Below the pieces are notes generated by a model, which made no database searches, was not told where the DNA came from, and saw only the letters and a program-made list of their open reading frames with translations. The position numbers and the translations under genes were made by a program. Below are positions 1-8,399 of a stretch of DNA of 64,000 nucleotides, piece after piece. How positions within the stretch are numbered: the first letter of the stretch is position 1; every line of letters begins with the position of its first letter. The stretch is from Shimia thalassica (lineage in GTDB: Bacteria > Pseudomonadota > Alphaproteobacteria > Rhodobacterales > Rhodobacteraceae), in the NCBI RefSeq assembly GCF_001458215.1, contig NZ_CYTW01000007.1:124001-188000 (forward strand), written 5' to 3'.

Positions 1-58
1 GCGTGGTCATGGATGGTCTTCCTGAAGGTTTCCCAACAGCTACCCTCCATAACCACGC
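1..58. other. Imperfect inverted repeat at the window edge
   Basis: Bases 1-7 pair with 52-58 and bases 9-13 pair with 46-50, leaving one mismatch (8 against 51) and a 32-base loop. The arm may continue beyond the window. It lies just downstream of the ohr stop codon, so it could be a transcription end for ohr, but there is no clear T-run. Function not assigned. Confidence 0.35.
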
Positions 59-76
59 CCCGCAAGTCGGGCTGGA

Positions 77-502
77 TCAGACCAGCTTTGGCGTGATGTC
101 CAGCGACCCGCGGGTTGCATGGCTGTAGGGACAGGTCGAATGTGCGGTTTCCACCAGCTTTTCTGCAACGGCGGCATCCAGACCGGGCAGCGACACTTCC
201 AGATCTACGTCCAGACCAAAGCCCACCACTTCATGGGGACCAATGCCGACGATGGCCTTGACCGAAGCGTCCGGCGACAGAGCGATTTTCTGCTGCATGG
301 CGATAAACTTGATCGCTGACAGGAAACAGGCGGCATAGCCCGCAGCAAACAGCTGTTCCGGGTTCGTGCCGTCTCCGCCTGCACCACCCAGCTCTTTGGG
401 TGTTGAAAGGGTGACATCAAGGGTGCCGTCTTCCGAAACAGCGCGGCCTTCGCGGCCACCGCTTGCAGTGGCGGATGTGGTGTAAAGGGTTGATACGGGC
501 AT
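77..502 (-). CDS. ohr: Organic hydroperoxide resistance protein Ohr
   Basis: A 141-residue OsmC/Ohr-family thiol peroxidase that reduces organic hydroperoxides, probably using lipoylated partners. The Ohr active-site set is visible: Arg20, Glu49 in NPEQLFAAGY, peroxidatic Cys59 in GYAACF and resolving Cys124 in STCPYSHA. The length is normal for the family. The start at 502 is chosen because GGAG lies just upstream and the protein then begins MPVSTLYTT, as Ohr proteins do; the frame stays open further upstream but would add 47 unrelated residues running through the operator. It is divergent from ohrR, and the operators between them imply derepression by peroxide. Confidence 0.95.
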   Translation of the reverse strand: MPVSTLYTTSATASGGREGRAVSEDGTLDVTLSTPKELGGAGGDGTNPEQLFAAGYAACFLSAIKFIAMQQKIALSPDASVKAIVGIGPHEVVGFGLDVDLEVSLPGLDAAVAEKLVETAHSTCPYSHATRGSLDITPKLV

Positions 503-518
503 AAGGAACTCCATTTGT

Positions 519-545
519 ATCGTGCGCGATTTAGTTGCGCACGAT
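519..545. promoter_or_regulatory. Palindromic operator between ohr and ohrR
   Basis: A perfect 9-base inverted repeat, ATCGTGCGC at 519-527 and GCGCACGAT at 537-545, separated by 9 bases. It lies 17 bases upstream of the ohr start. Position and symmetry suit an OhrR dimer site that shuts off ohr. The OhrR assignment is inference from context. Confidence 0.7.
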
Positions 546-584
546 ATTTGGCGGTTCCACACAAATGTCAAGCCTTGCGATTTA

Positions 585-598
585 ATCGTGTGCGATTT
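585..598. promoter_or_regulatory. Second candidate OhrR half-site cluster
   Basis: ATCGTGTGCGATTT at 585-598 repeats the start of the first operator (ATCGTGCGCGATT at 519-531) with one change, and contains AATCG-TGTG-CGATT symmetry (584-597). It ends 22 bases before the ohrR start, so it could mediate autorepression. GCGATTTA occurs three times here (526-533, 577-584, 592-599). Confidence 0.55.
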
Positions 599-620
599 AT
601 TTTGCGGGCAGGAGATCCGG

Positions 621-1064
621 ATGACCGACACACACGCCCCCACCAGCGCCCTGGACCAGATGCTGTGCTTTGAAATCTACAGCACCGAGCACGCCTTCGG
701 GCGGCTCTACAAGGACCTGTTGCAACCGCTGGGTCTGACCTATCCCCAGTTTCTGGTCATGATCCTGTTGTGGGAACAGGATGGCCGCAGCATCAGCGGC
801 ATCGGCGCGGCCCTCGGACTTGAATCCAACACCCTCACCCCCTTGGTGAAACGCCTCGAAGCCGCAGGGTTCGTGACGCGCTCTCGGGACAAACAGGACG
901 AACGTCGCGTTTTGGTGTCGCTCACCGAAACTGGCGATGCCATGCGCCATCAGGTCGGCCACATCCGCGCCTGTGTCACCAGGGCGACCGGTATGACCGA
1001 ACAGGAACTTCTCGATCTGTTCTCGAACCTTCGAAAATTGCGCAAGGCCGTCGCCGCCGCCTGA
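621..1064 (+). CDS. ohrR: OhrR, MarR-family organic-peroxide sensor
   Basis: A 147-residue MarR-type winged-helix repressor. The OhrR signature LCFEIYSTEHAF carries the reactive cysteine at residue 16; a second cysteine at 118 suggests the two-cysteine OhrR type, in which peroxide oxidation forms a disulfide and releases DNA. The wing is seen as RSRDKQDERRVLV near residues 87-99. The start at 621 has GGAG about 7 bases upstream; a longer reading from 522 would run through the operators and is rejected. It is divergent from ohr and probably represses both genes. Confidence 0.93.
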   Translation: MTDTHAPTSALDQMLCFEIYSTEHAFGRLYKDLLQPLGLTYPQFLVMILLWEQDGRSISGIGAALGLESNTLTPLVKRLEAAGFVTRSRDKQDERRVLVSLTETGDAMRHQVGHIRACVTRATGMTEQELLDLFSNLRKLRKAVAAA

Positions 1065-1225
1065 TCCCTCGCGAAAAGACGGGTTTCTTTTGCGGCGCGG
1101 CGTATTGGTCTTTCCTTGTTTCTGCACATTTGCAACACTCTAGCGAAATTGGACGGGCTGGGGATGTAAATCATCGTAACATTGCCCATCTCCAACTCAA
1201 CGAATTGAATAGTAGGGAGTGTTTT

Positions 1226-2302
1226 ATGGCAAATTTTGACGCACAAGTCCGCGAATCTCAGGAACAGGTCGCCGCCGCGCAGGCCAAGATTGCTGAACTG
1301 ACCGGACGGATTGAAACCGCCCGGACCAAGATGAAAACCGGTGATGATGTCTCTATCGATATCGAGAACGCCACGCTGGACGATGTGCATGCCCACACAG
1401 AAGTGATGAATGCCAATATCGCCGAACTCATCATGGGTCTGGACGATGTGACCTCGGCCTTTTCAAAAGACTTTGACGAGATGCGCGATAAAACCGGCTG
1501 GGAGAGCTTTGTCGGCATCTTCAGCCGTGGCAAAGCGGAATCCTTGCGTCAGGAACGGATCAAGACCGCGAATATCGACGACAAGCTGACCGACCTGATT
1601 GCCAAATCCGACGTCATCACAAAGCTACTGGAAAACCAGCTGACCGTGCTGAACGAGCAAAAGGAAAAGGTTGAAACCAACCTGACCGAAACGCTGGACG
1701 AACGCGAAATGACCGTGGGCGAGCTTGAAAGCCTACGCGCTGAAATCCTCGCGATGGACCCAAAGATCATCACGCTGGAAAACAAGATCAGCGTCGAACA
1801 GGACGCCGCCGCGCGTACAAAGCTGGAAACAGAACTGGCTGACGCGAACAAGGCCTATAACGAGCTGGTCCAGCAGGAGCAGGTCAAACTGGCCAAGTCG
1901 CAAACGCTCGAACGCTACATCGAAAAGGGCAAGACCTGGGTCGACTCGCTGCAAAATCAGGCGGCGACGCAGATGGTGCTGATCAACAAGCTGCAAACAG
2001 ACACCAAACAGCGTGTTGTGCTGTATGACGCCCTGACCAAATCGCTAAAAACCGCGCAGCAACAGGATATCGCCCACCGCATCAACGAGATCGGCGTCGA
2101 GACCGACAAAGAGGCGCAGGCGTCCATGGCGGCCATCGGCACGGCGACCAACCAGCGGATTGCAGACATGCTCGAGGCGCACGAAGGTCACATGGTCTTT
2201 GCCCGCGACGTGCTCGAGGCCAAGGCCAAAGCCGACGAACGCTTTGCCCGCCGGTTCCAGCAGATCGTCGAGAAGCACGACAAGAACCTGTATGGGGCTT
2301 GA
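1226..2302 (+). CDS. Coiled-coil protein, TelA-like layout, first gene of unknown operon
   Basis: A 358-residue soluble protein rich in Glu, Lys, Gln and Ala with long predicted coiled coil over most of its length (about 1-45, 110-240 and 255-340). No signal peptide or membrane segment. A short hydrophobic-aromatic stretch, GWESFVGIFSRGK near residue 92, interrupts the helices. The order of segments recalls the TelA (toxic anion resistance) family, but I cannot align it convincingly, so this is a weak hint. Start at 1226 follows AGGGAG. It heads the packed gene series ending at 10060; the next gene overlaps its stop. Role unknown; it may be a partner or scaffold for the AAA ATPase downstream. 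Confidence 0.75.
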   Translation: MANFDAQVRESQEQVAAAQAKIAELTGRIETARTKMKTGDDVSIDIENATLDDVHAHTEVMNANIAELIMGLDDVTSAFSKDFDEMRDKTGWESFVGIFSRGKAESLRQERIKTANIDDKLTDLIAKSDVITKLLENQLTVLNEQKEKVETNLTETLDEREMTVGELESLRAEILAMDPKIITLENKISVEQDAAARTKLETELADANKAYNELVQQEQVKLAKSQTLERYIEKGKTWVDSLQNQAATQMVLINKLQTDTKQRVVLYDALTKSLKTAQQQDIAHRINEIGVETDKEAQASMAAIGTATNQRIADMLEAHEGHMVFARDVLEAKAKADERFARRFQQIVEKHDKNLYGA

Positions 2303-2505
2303 GCTTGGACGTTCTGGAAATTCTCAGCTTTGCTTTCTGGCCGATGAACTGGTTCTGGTGGGTCCTGCTGGGAGCGTTCTGGATTGTGCTGGCACTGTTA
2401 TATGCCTTGGCCGGAGGACCGTTCGGATGGGGGTGCGTTGCAGCCGTATGCATCGTCATTTTTGCATCTGCTTATGACCTCTGGAGAAATGTTGCAGATG
2501 TGTGA
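2299..2505 (+). CDS. Small two-helix membrane protein
   Basis: A 68-residue protein, largely hydrophobic, with two membrane helices (about 9-36 and 40-60) and aromatic-rich ends (FWPMNWFWW). The TTG start at 2299 overlaps the upstream stop (TTGA), which implies translational coupling; an internal ATG at residue 16 is possible but would cut into the first helix. Its hydrophobic pattern and position make it likely real. Function unknown. Confidence 0.55.
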   Translation: MSLDVLEILSFAFWPMNWFWWVLLGAFWIVLALLYALAGGPFGWGCVAAVCIVIFASAYDLWRNVADV

Positions 2506-2541
2506 ACAAAACTACACAGGTTCGCACCGGACCCGAGGGTG

Positions 2542-2604
2542 GGGGCGCTTTCGCCCCTGCCCTGAGGGGCGGGTCGGGGGCGAACCGGTTCGCAAGCGAA
2601 CCGG
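2542..2604 (+). other. Structured leader with nested hairpins
   Basis: Bases 2585-2593 and 2596-2604 form a perfect 9-base inverted repeat ending 9 bases before the next start codon. Upstream, 2542-2547 pairs with 2552-2557, and 2553-2558 can instead pair with 2565-2570, so two hairpins are mutually exclusive. No T-run follows, so this is not a normal terminator; it may set expression of the downstream gene or stabilise mRNA. Confidence 0.5.
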
Positions 2605-2613
2605 GGGACAAGA

Positions 2614-3738
2614 ATGACTGACTCACCCAATGCCGACCACAAGGCCCTGATGGAGACCTACGCCTCGCGTCGGTACTTCAAGAAATTCGAAACCATCACC
2701 GACCACCTGACCCGTGTCGCCGCCACCCGTGCGGGGCAGGGGGACCTGAGCCATACCGACGTCAAGGTGCTGACCCGCTACCTCACGCGGCTCTCGTTCA
2801 CCTTCAAGGCGCTGTCGATGAAGTACCTGCTGGTCGGGCGCGAGACGGGGCGGTTCTTTGGTTCCCTGTCCATGGACGCGGTCGAAAGCGGCTTTCCGGT
2901 GTTCAACGAGCTTTTGGTCATGGCCAACGACGCGCAACAGGCGCGGGGGCATCTGGAAAACATGCCGTCGGTCGAGGCGCTCAAAGATCAGATGGTGCGC
3001 AAGATCATCGGCGATCGCGAGATCCCGACCAAGCTGCAATTCGCTCTATCGCAACGGCTTTATTACGAAGAACTGATGCGCGGTGATCTGTTCTGGGCCC
3101 AGAACCACCCCGAGGTGCAATGGATCGCCAATATGGACGACAACCGCCGCCGGTTCCTTGTGCATTGGGCGGTCTATGACAGCCAGATCAACCTGCCCAC
3201 CATTTATTTGATGGAGGTCGAGGATTCTGGCCGCGTGGCCCTGCCTAAAGACGAACGCCGCTGGCCCGAAGTGCAGATGCACCTGATGGGGCAGTCGCTC
3301 GGAGGGCTGAAACTGGTCACCATCGCGCATGGCTTTGACCGCAGTTTTGATGACCTGCATCCCAAACGCCTGCGTCGCTATCATATCGGCCCGATGTATT
3401 CGAGCGTCTACACCCAACAGAATGGCCCGATCCGCGATGTCCTCGAACAGGCCCGCGCGCCCGACGGCGAAGACTGGGCCTTGGCCTGGACAGTGGAGGA
3501 ACTGGAATCCGAACGGGTCGAGGAAGAACGCGCCGGCTGGTTCTCCAAGGTCGAACGCGAGATTTTTGCTCTGGACCCGTTTTCGGGGCGTGGCGTTGAT
3601 ACCGGCGCCACCCGAACCGAGCGCAGCATCATCCTGCCGCAGCGCCCGTTTCAGGTGCTTGAGGAATTGAACCCGCCGGGGTTTGCCAGCGTCAACAAAT
3701 TCGTCGTCAGCCCGTCGGGGCAAGTGCTGAGTTATTGA
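2614..3738 (+). CDS. Uncharacterised 374-residue protein of the AAA-linked operon
   Basis: I do not recognise the family. The protein is soluble, without signal peptide or membrane helices, with an acidic stretch near residues 285-310 (ELESERVEEERAGW). It starts MTDSPNADHKAL; the ribosome site is weak (GGGGGAC, 5 bases upstream) and sits right after a strong hairpin. Composition and third-codon G/C match the neighbours, so it is a real gene. It lies between the small membrane protein and the lipoprotein of the same transcription unit. Confidence 0.75.
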   Translation: MTDSPNADHKALMETYASRRYFKKFETITDHLTRVAATRAGQGDLSHTDVKVLTRYLTRLSFTFKALSMKYLLVGRETGRFFGSLSMDAVESGFPVFNELLVMANDAQQARGHLENMPSVEALKDQMVRKIIGDREIPTKLQFALSQRLYYEELMRGDLFWAQNHPEVQWIANMDDNRRRFLVHWAVYDSQINLPTIYLMEVEDSGRVALPKDERRWPEVQMHLMGQSLGGLKLVTIAHGFDRSFDDLHPKRLRRYHIGPMYSSVYTQQNGPIRDVLEQARAPDGEDWALAWTVEELESERVEEERAGWFSKVEREIFALDPFSGRGVDTGATRTERSIILPQRPFQVLEELNPPGFASVNKFVVSPSGQVLSY

Positions 3739-3784
3739 GAATGACCAAACCACAGCCCCCCCGAACAGAAACCAGAGGGACCGT

Positions 3785-4123
3785 ATGAAAAAATCACTCG
3801 TGATACTGGCCTTGCCCCTTTTGGGGGGATGCAGCGGTTATCTGATGGGGGAAAGCACGACCTATGAACAGGACTTGCTGGCTGATTATCCCATCGGGTC
3901 AGACGCGGCTGCCCTGTCGGCCCGTCTGGATAAAAAGCGGTTCGAAGATGCCAACGCCTATCTCAAAACCAAAACCGATGCGGACGGGCGGGCCATGACC
4001 TGCAAACGCCATGGTTTAGCCTACGGGTTTTGGGCCGGTGGGGATCGCTATGTCTGCTACGGCGAAACCGCCACCGGACAGATTGGGTCGCTTGAAGTAT
4101 TTGACATCGTAGCGGGTTTGTAA
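3785..4123 (+). CDS. Small lipoprotein of the AAA-linked operon
   Basis: A 112-residue predicted lipoprotein. The signal peptide MKKSLVILALPLLGGC has a lipobox with the acylated cysteine at residue 16, so the mature part (about 97 residues) would be anchored to a membrane facing the periplasm. Further cysteines (in MTCKRHG and YVCYGE) could form a disulfide. Function not recognised. AGAGGGACCGT precedes the start. It shows that the operon has a component on the far side of the inner membrane. Confidence 0.75.
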   Translation: MKKSLVILALPLLGGCSGYLMGESTTYEQDLLADYPIGSDAAALSARLDKKRFEDANAYLKTKTDADGRAMTCKRHGLAYGFWAGGDRYVCYGETATGQIGSLEVFDIVAGL

Positions 4124-4147
4124 GTCGCAAAAACGAAAATTTGAGAG

Positions 4148-4190
4148 TTGTACAAAACGGTCAGTCACCCTGCAAAACTTTGTACAAAAC
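4148..4190. promoter_or_regulatory. Two copies of a TTGTACAA palindrome upstream of the AAA gene
   Basis: TTGTACAAAAC occurs at 4148-4158 and again at 4180-4190, exactly 32 bases apart (about three helical turns). The match extends through GGTCAG versus AGACAG. Each copy contains the 8-base palindrome TTGTACAA. The second ends 20 bases before the AAA start codon. This looks like a paired binding site for a regulator, or an internal promoter control; the protein is unknown. Confidence 0.55.
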
Positions 4191-4210
4191 AGACAGAATA
4201 AGGTGAGATA

Positions 4211-6145
4211 ATGAGTTTGACAGCCGATCAGATGGAACTGCGTGAAGAGGACATCCGCAAGCATTATGCAGCGGCTGTGGGAATGCTGGACGGCTTTGAT
4301 CACACTCCGCGTATCGCCAAAGGTCGCGAAACCGCAGCGCCTGAAAGGTCCTCTGGACTTGGCACGCGCCGCCGGTTCCGGTCGACCACGCCGGGCCTTG
4401 TCACACGCTCGACCGCGCGCCCCGAAGGCGTGCACCTGATCGAACGCATCGAAGGGGCCGACGGCGATGACCCGCTGGTTTCGCCCCTGCAGGCCAACGT
4501 AATGCATACATTGCGCCGCGCCGTGGCAATTGCCCTTGCCGTGGGCGAGAATTTTGCCGAGGCGTCGAGCCTGTCCGACCTCAAACGCGCCAACCTCGCA
4601 GGCAGCTTGGGCACTGATAAGAAAGAAGAATTTTCAGAACTGTTGACAGCAGAGGCGCTGGTCGTGCTGCATGTGTTTGCCAACGCGACGGCCTTTCTTC
4701 TGGCCCCGCATCAGGGTGAAACCGCGGTCGAAGTGGGCGAGGTCCAAGAGGTTCTGACAGATAATGCCCAGCTTGCCCTGCACGGTGCCCTGTGGGAACT
4801 GGATCAGGATCTGGCCGCGCTCGCCACCGATGAAACCCGCCTTGTCGCAGCGGTCTGCGCCTATGTGGAACAGCTGATGGAGAAGGTCACCCTACGTGCC
4901 CAGACCGCCACCCGGCTGGCCGCCTTTGCCAATAGCAGCTGGCGCGTGGAAGCGGACGATCTGACCCTGCAGGGGTTCACCCCCGCCCGCAAGGCCAAGG
5001 GCACAACACTGACCATGACCTTCAAGAAACCGAACGAGGTCATCGGCAACCATATCGCCAAGTATCAGGCAATGAAATTGTCAAAGATGTTAATGGCTTA
5101 CGACTTTGATCGGCGCCTGAACCCCTTTGCCGAAATGGGCGGTTTCATCTTTACTTTCATGGGGGACGGCAAGCCGGGAACAGGCAAAACCACCCTGATC
5201 CAGATGATGGCCGGGTTGATCAACGACTATTGTCAGGTGGCGGGCTACCCGTTCCGCTATCAGAACTTGTCGACCGACAATATCGACAGCTATCAGGGGA
5301 AATCGGGTCAGAACGCCAAGGCCTTTATCAACAACATCCTTGATCCCATGGCGATCGGGTTCGGCACCATCGACGACATCGACCAACTTGCCGGTAAACG
5401 TGGCGACCGTCAGTCCTCGGCAGGGCAGCTGGAAATCACGGCTGTGTTGATGGAGAGCTTTGCCGGCGCCAACACCGTGGTGCGCGGCAACTGTACCTTC
5501 GGCATGTTCTCGAACTACCCCGAGAATGTCGACGACGCCCTGCGCCAACGCGCCGGTGCACGCTTCCTTGTGGACGGGCCGCAGACCCGCGATGATTATA
5601 TCGACATCCTGCATCTGTTGATGGGCAAGAACCATGATATCCCCTTGGGAGATCACGATCTTTACGAAGCGCAGGCCATTCAAAAGGCCGTCGCCGCGTC
5701 GTTCGAAAGCCATTCCCGCCCGCATGAGGCAGGGCTGTTGAACGTGTTTGACCGCGTGCATGACCAGATCGGGGACCTGGATACAATTGCCAAGCTGGGC
5801 ACCTATCTCAAAGGCATTCAGCAGGCGGATGAACGGTTTACCGGCCGCGCGATCAAGAACATCACCGACGCGGTCAAGGTCCGCGCGATGGATTTCGAAC
5901 TGCCGGATGAGTGGATGGAGAACCCCGAGCTGTTCCTGTTCCAATCCTATGAACGCAAGAAAGACATGATCGGCGCCCTGCGCGTCCCGATCACCGTCGA
6001 CATGGTCCTGCAAGAGATCAACCGCTACGCCGACTCTGAGTTCCGCTATGCCGACAAGTCCGACGAAGTGGCGATTGAAAACATGGTGCGGGATTTTGGC
6101 CGTCAGGAAGAAGCCAAGAAGCGGTATCTGGAGGGCAAGGGGTGA
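4211..6145 (+). CDS. AAA-family ATPase
   Basis: A 644-residue protein with an unrecognised N-terminal half and a AAA module from about 290. Walker A is GKPGTGKTT at 320-328; the Walker B region is TIDDID near 385-390. A sensor-1/arginine-finger block reads FSNYPENVDDALRQRAGAR around 435-453, closely matching the classical AAA pattern of a sensor Asn followed by DALRQR. A small helical C-terminal part follows. No membrane segment is seen, so it is probably a cytoplasmic hexameric remodelling ATPase. AAGGTGAG precedes the ATG. Its stop overlaps the next start (GTGA). Substrate unknown; neighbours suggest envelope-linked partners. Confidence 0.85.
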   Translation: MSLTADQMELREEDIRKHYAAAVGMLDGFDHTPRIAKGRETAAPERSSGLGTRRRFRSTTPGLVTRSTARPEGVHLIERIEGADGDDPLVSPLQANVMHTLRRAVAIALAVGENFAEASSLSDLKRANLAGSLGTDKKEEFSELLTAEALVVLHVFANATAFLLAPHQGETAVEVGEVQEVLTDNAQLALHGALWELDQDLAALATDETRLVAAVCAYVEQLMEKVTLRAQTATRLAAFANSSWRVEADDLTLQGFTPARKAKGTTLTMTFKKPNEVIGNHIAKYQAMKLSKMLMAYDFDRRLNPFAEMGGFIFTFMGDGKPGTGKTTLIQMMAGLINDYCQVAGYPFRYQNLSTDNIDSYQGKSGQNAKAFINNILDPMAIGFGTIDDIDQLAGKRGDRQSSAGQLEITAVLMESFAGANTVVRGNCTFGMFSNYPENVDDALRQRAGARFLVDGPQTRDDYIDILHLLMGKNHDIPLGDHDLYEAQAIQKAVAASFESHSRPHEAGLLNVFDRVHDQIGDLDTIAKLGTYLKGIQQADERFTGRAIKNITDAVKVRAMDFELPDEWMENPELFLFQSYERKKDMIGALRVPITVDMVLQEINRYADSEFRYADKSDEVAIENMVRDFGRQEEAKKRYLEGKG

Positions 6146-7059
6146 GTTCTCTTCAAACCGAAAGGGGATCGTTTGGTCGTCGGCGCAAGAGAACCCGAAA
6201 GCCTCTTCGATCTAACAAAACCAATCGTGCTCGTGTCAGGTTACGGCAAGCTATTCGAATCTGGATGCCAAATGGCTGGGAACCGATTGATACTGGATGG
6301 CTGCTGACGTTGGGTATTGTTCTGTTGGTTGAGTGGTTGGCCTATTCACCCATGTCGGACGGGTCGGCAAGAATAGAAGCTTTCCTCAAAGCTGATCCAA
6401 ATGCGGTTGGCGATACACTCGCGGGTATATTCTCTGCTCTCGCGTTTGTATGGATAATCGTGACGGTGTTCATGCAAGGAACAGAACTTGCGGCTCAGCG
6501 TGAAGAATTAGTGCTAACACGAGAAGAAATGGAACGGCAGCGCGAAGCCACGCAAAGCATGGCTGAATCTCTCGAGGCGCAAGCCGATATTTTTAAAGAT
6601 GAACAACGACAGCGCGCTGAGAAAAGATCGAGTGAATGTTTTAAGGACGCGGCTAATCAATTGCACCGTTGTCTTTTTCAAGCTGATCTGACGTCTCTGA
6701 AATGGCACGTAGGCCCTTCTTCTCAAAATTTATCAACTGTGAAGTATTTTGGGGAATGCCCTCACTGCGAAAATCCAGATGAAACGTTGGCACTGCTAGC
6801 TGAGCTATTCAGTGTTGCGTTGCGAAGGATACGACGTGACGGTTTGGACAGATTGCAATATAAACCTCGCTGTCCAAAAGAGCTTTCGCAACTGCGAGTT
6901 TATTTAGGGCTTATTGTAGACTGTATGGAACTTCTTCCTCGAGCAAAACTTGCGAGATTGAGAGAGTTTCACATTTTAGACGCTCACAATGACCTGTCTA
7001 CTCTGCTTAAACTGCCAATTTGGGACCAAGTTGAGGAAATGCCCCCATGCATCGACTGA
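6142..7059 (+). CDS. AT-rich two-TM coiled-coil membrane protein, possible insert
   Basis: A 305-residue protein. The basic N-terminus is followed by two membrane helices (about 53-70 and 90-110), a charged coiled coil (about 114-165) and a cytoplasmic domain with a CPHC pair at 206-209. Three 60-base samples (6661, 6901, 6961) have 48, 40 and 40 percent GC, against 55 to 70 percent in samples from the flanking genes, and codon use is clearly more A/T-ending. Yet the GTG start overlaps the AAA stop by 4 bases and the end overlaps the next gene by 13. Most likely acquired and fitted into the operon. Function unknown; the TM plus coiled-coil layout also occurs in effector-like defence proteins. 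Confidence 0.7.
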   Translation: MSSLQTERGSFGRRRKRTRKPLRSNKTNRARVRLRQAIRIWMPNGWEPIDTGWLLTLGIVLLVEWLAYSPMSDGSARIEAFLKADPNAVGDTLAGIFSALAFVWIIVTVFMQGTELAAQREELVLTREEMERQREATQSMAESLEAQADIFKDEQRQRAEKRSSECFKDAANQLHRCLFQADLTSLKWHVGPSSQNLSTVKYFGECPHCENPDETLALLAELFSVALRRIRRDGLDRLQYKPRCPKELSQLRVYLGLIVDCMELLPRAKLARLREFHILDAHNDLSTLLKLPIWDQVEEMPPCID

Positions 7060-8396
7060 TTAAACGCGGCCTTATGTTTGGCAATCTGATCGAGGTGGCC
7101 TCGCCCGTTTTGGTCGAGCGCTATAACCGTGCGCTGAAGCATCTGACGGGCAAGACCACAGGCCTCAGCGATTTTCATATCGACGTCTCTGGCTATTCCC
7201 CCGAGATCGGGGACGAGTTGGGGGATCATCTGTATCTCAACCACAATGGGGTAAACCGGCAGTTTATCCTGCTCACCACCGAGCAGAAAACCGCGCCGCT
7301 GCTCAATGCGAAATTCTCGACCAGCCGCGATATTTTGCGGGGGTTCATCACTGAGAACGAACGCCAGCTGTTTGCCCTGACCGCCCGCGATGCGGTTGCG
7401 GGCGAATTGGTGAACTCGGTCTTCAGCGTCACCGACCCCGTGCGTCTGTTCGATATCCGCAAGGTGGTGATCGAGGCCGACACGACCGAAGGCACGCTGC
7501 GTGATGCGGATCGGCTGGGCCAGATGGTGGACCGTTTCAAGGGCGAGGAAGACGCGTGGTTTGATGATGTGCTGATCGCCGACATGATCACCGTGGCCAA
7601 ACGCACAGGGGATGTGACACGCAATCCTGTGCAGCTCAAGCATATGGAATTCCAGCAGGACAACTTCTGGACCGCGCATTTTGGCGGGCTGTATATGTTC
7701 CGCGGTGTGGACCATCCGGCGCTGATCGCGCGTGGCGACAAAAACAGTCTTGGCGAGCTGCCCATCACCTATACGTTCGATTTTGGCGACCGGAACAAGA
7801 TCGCAAAGTTTCTGGACTATAACGATCTGGTCGAACCCATCGTCAAGGCGCGGGGCATTGATGCCGCTGCCATCCTGCGCCAGAAGATGGACTTTATCGT
7901 TGTGGATGCCGCCCAGGAGAGTGGTCTTGACCTCTCTGGTGCGACGCGCCGTGATATTCGTGCGCTGGCACGGGGCAACGCAGACAGGCTACCTGAGGAA
8001 TATCACGGATTGCGCAAGCTGTTGGACTGGGCCGAAAACGGAGCGCCGTGGCCCAAGATCAAAAGTGACCATCCCGCCTATTTCTATACCCTTCGGGCGG
8101 CGGACACGCCGTTGCGCGATCTGGTGAACATGTTGCTGGCCGAACTGGCCCCCAAAGACGTGCGCCAGCTGTTCATCTGTCACAAAGAGGCATTCTATGC
8201 AGCCTATGCCGGATGGAGTGAAACAAAGAAATCCTATGTGGCGGATTTCCTTGATCGCGAGTATCAGGTGGACAAAGCAGGTGCGCGCGCGGCCTTGTTT
8301 GGGCATGATGCCCCGATGGACGCCCCCGCAGCAGTGCGCGTCGTCGAGCCTGATCTGGTCCAGCGGGTTGGCCCTTGGGGTGCGGTAAGGAGATAA
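7047..8396 (+). CDS. Uncharacterised 449-residue protein of the AAA-linked operon
   Basis: A large soluble protein starting MHRLIKRGLMFG. I recognise no catalytic motif and see no signal peptide or membrane helix. The middle is rich in acidic and aromatic residues (GEEDAWFDDV, FTAHFGG-like segments), and the C-terminus is Pro/Ala/Val rich. GC and codon use return to the local norm, unlike the gene just before it. It overlaps that gene by 13 bases and precedes a small membrane protein by 3 bases, so it belongs to the same unit. Probably a Rhodobacterales-restricted family. Confidence 0.75.
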   Translation: MHRLIKRGLMFGNLIEVASPVLVERYNRALKHLTGKTTGLSDFHIDVSGYSPEIGDELGDHLYLNHNGVNRQFILLTTEQKTAPLLNAKFSTSRDILRGFITENERQLFALTARDAVAGELVNSVFSVTDPVRLFDIRKVVIEADTTEGTLRDADRLGQMVDRFKGEEDAWFDDVLIADMITVAKRTGDVTRNPVQLKHMEFQQDNFWTAHFGGLYMFRGVDHPALIARGDKNSLGELPITYTFDFGDRNKIAKFLDYNDLVEPIVKARGIDAAAILRQKMDFIVVDAAQESGLDLSGATRRDIRALARGNADRLPEEYHGLRKLLDWAENGAPWPKIKSDHPAYFYTLRAADTPLRDLVNMLLAELAPKDVRQLFICHKEAFYAAYAGWSETKKSYVADFLDREYQVDKAGARAALFGHDAPMDAPAAVRVVEPDLVQRVGPWGAVRR

Positions 8397-8399
8397 GAC

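Noticed and set aside
2384..2617. 77-codon frame overlapping the small membrane protein and the hairpin leader
   Set aside because: Arg/Gly-rich product of the structured leader, conflicting with a better hydrophobic frame.
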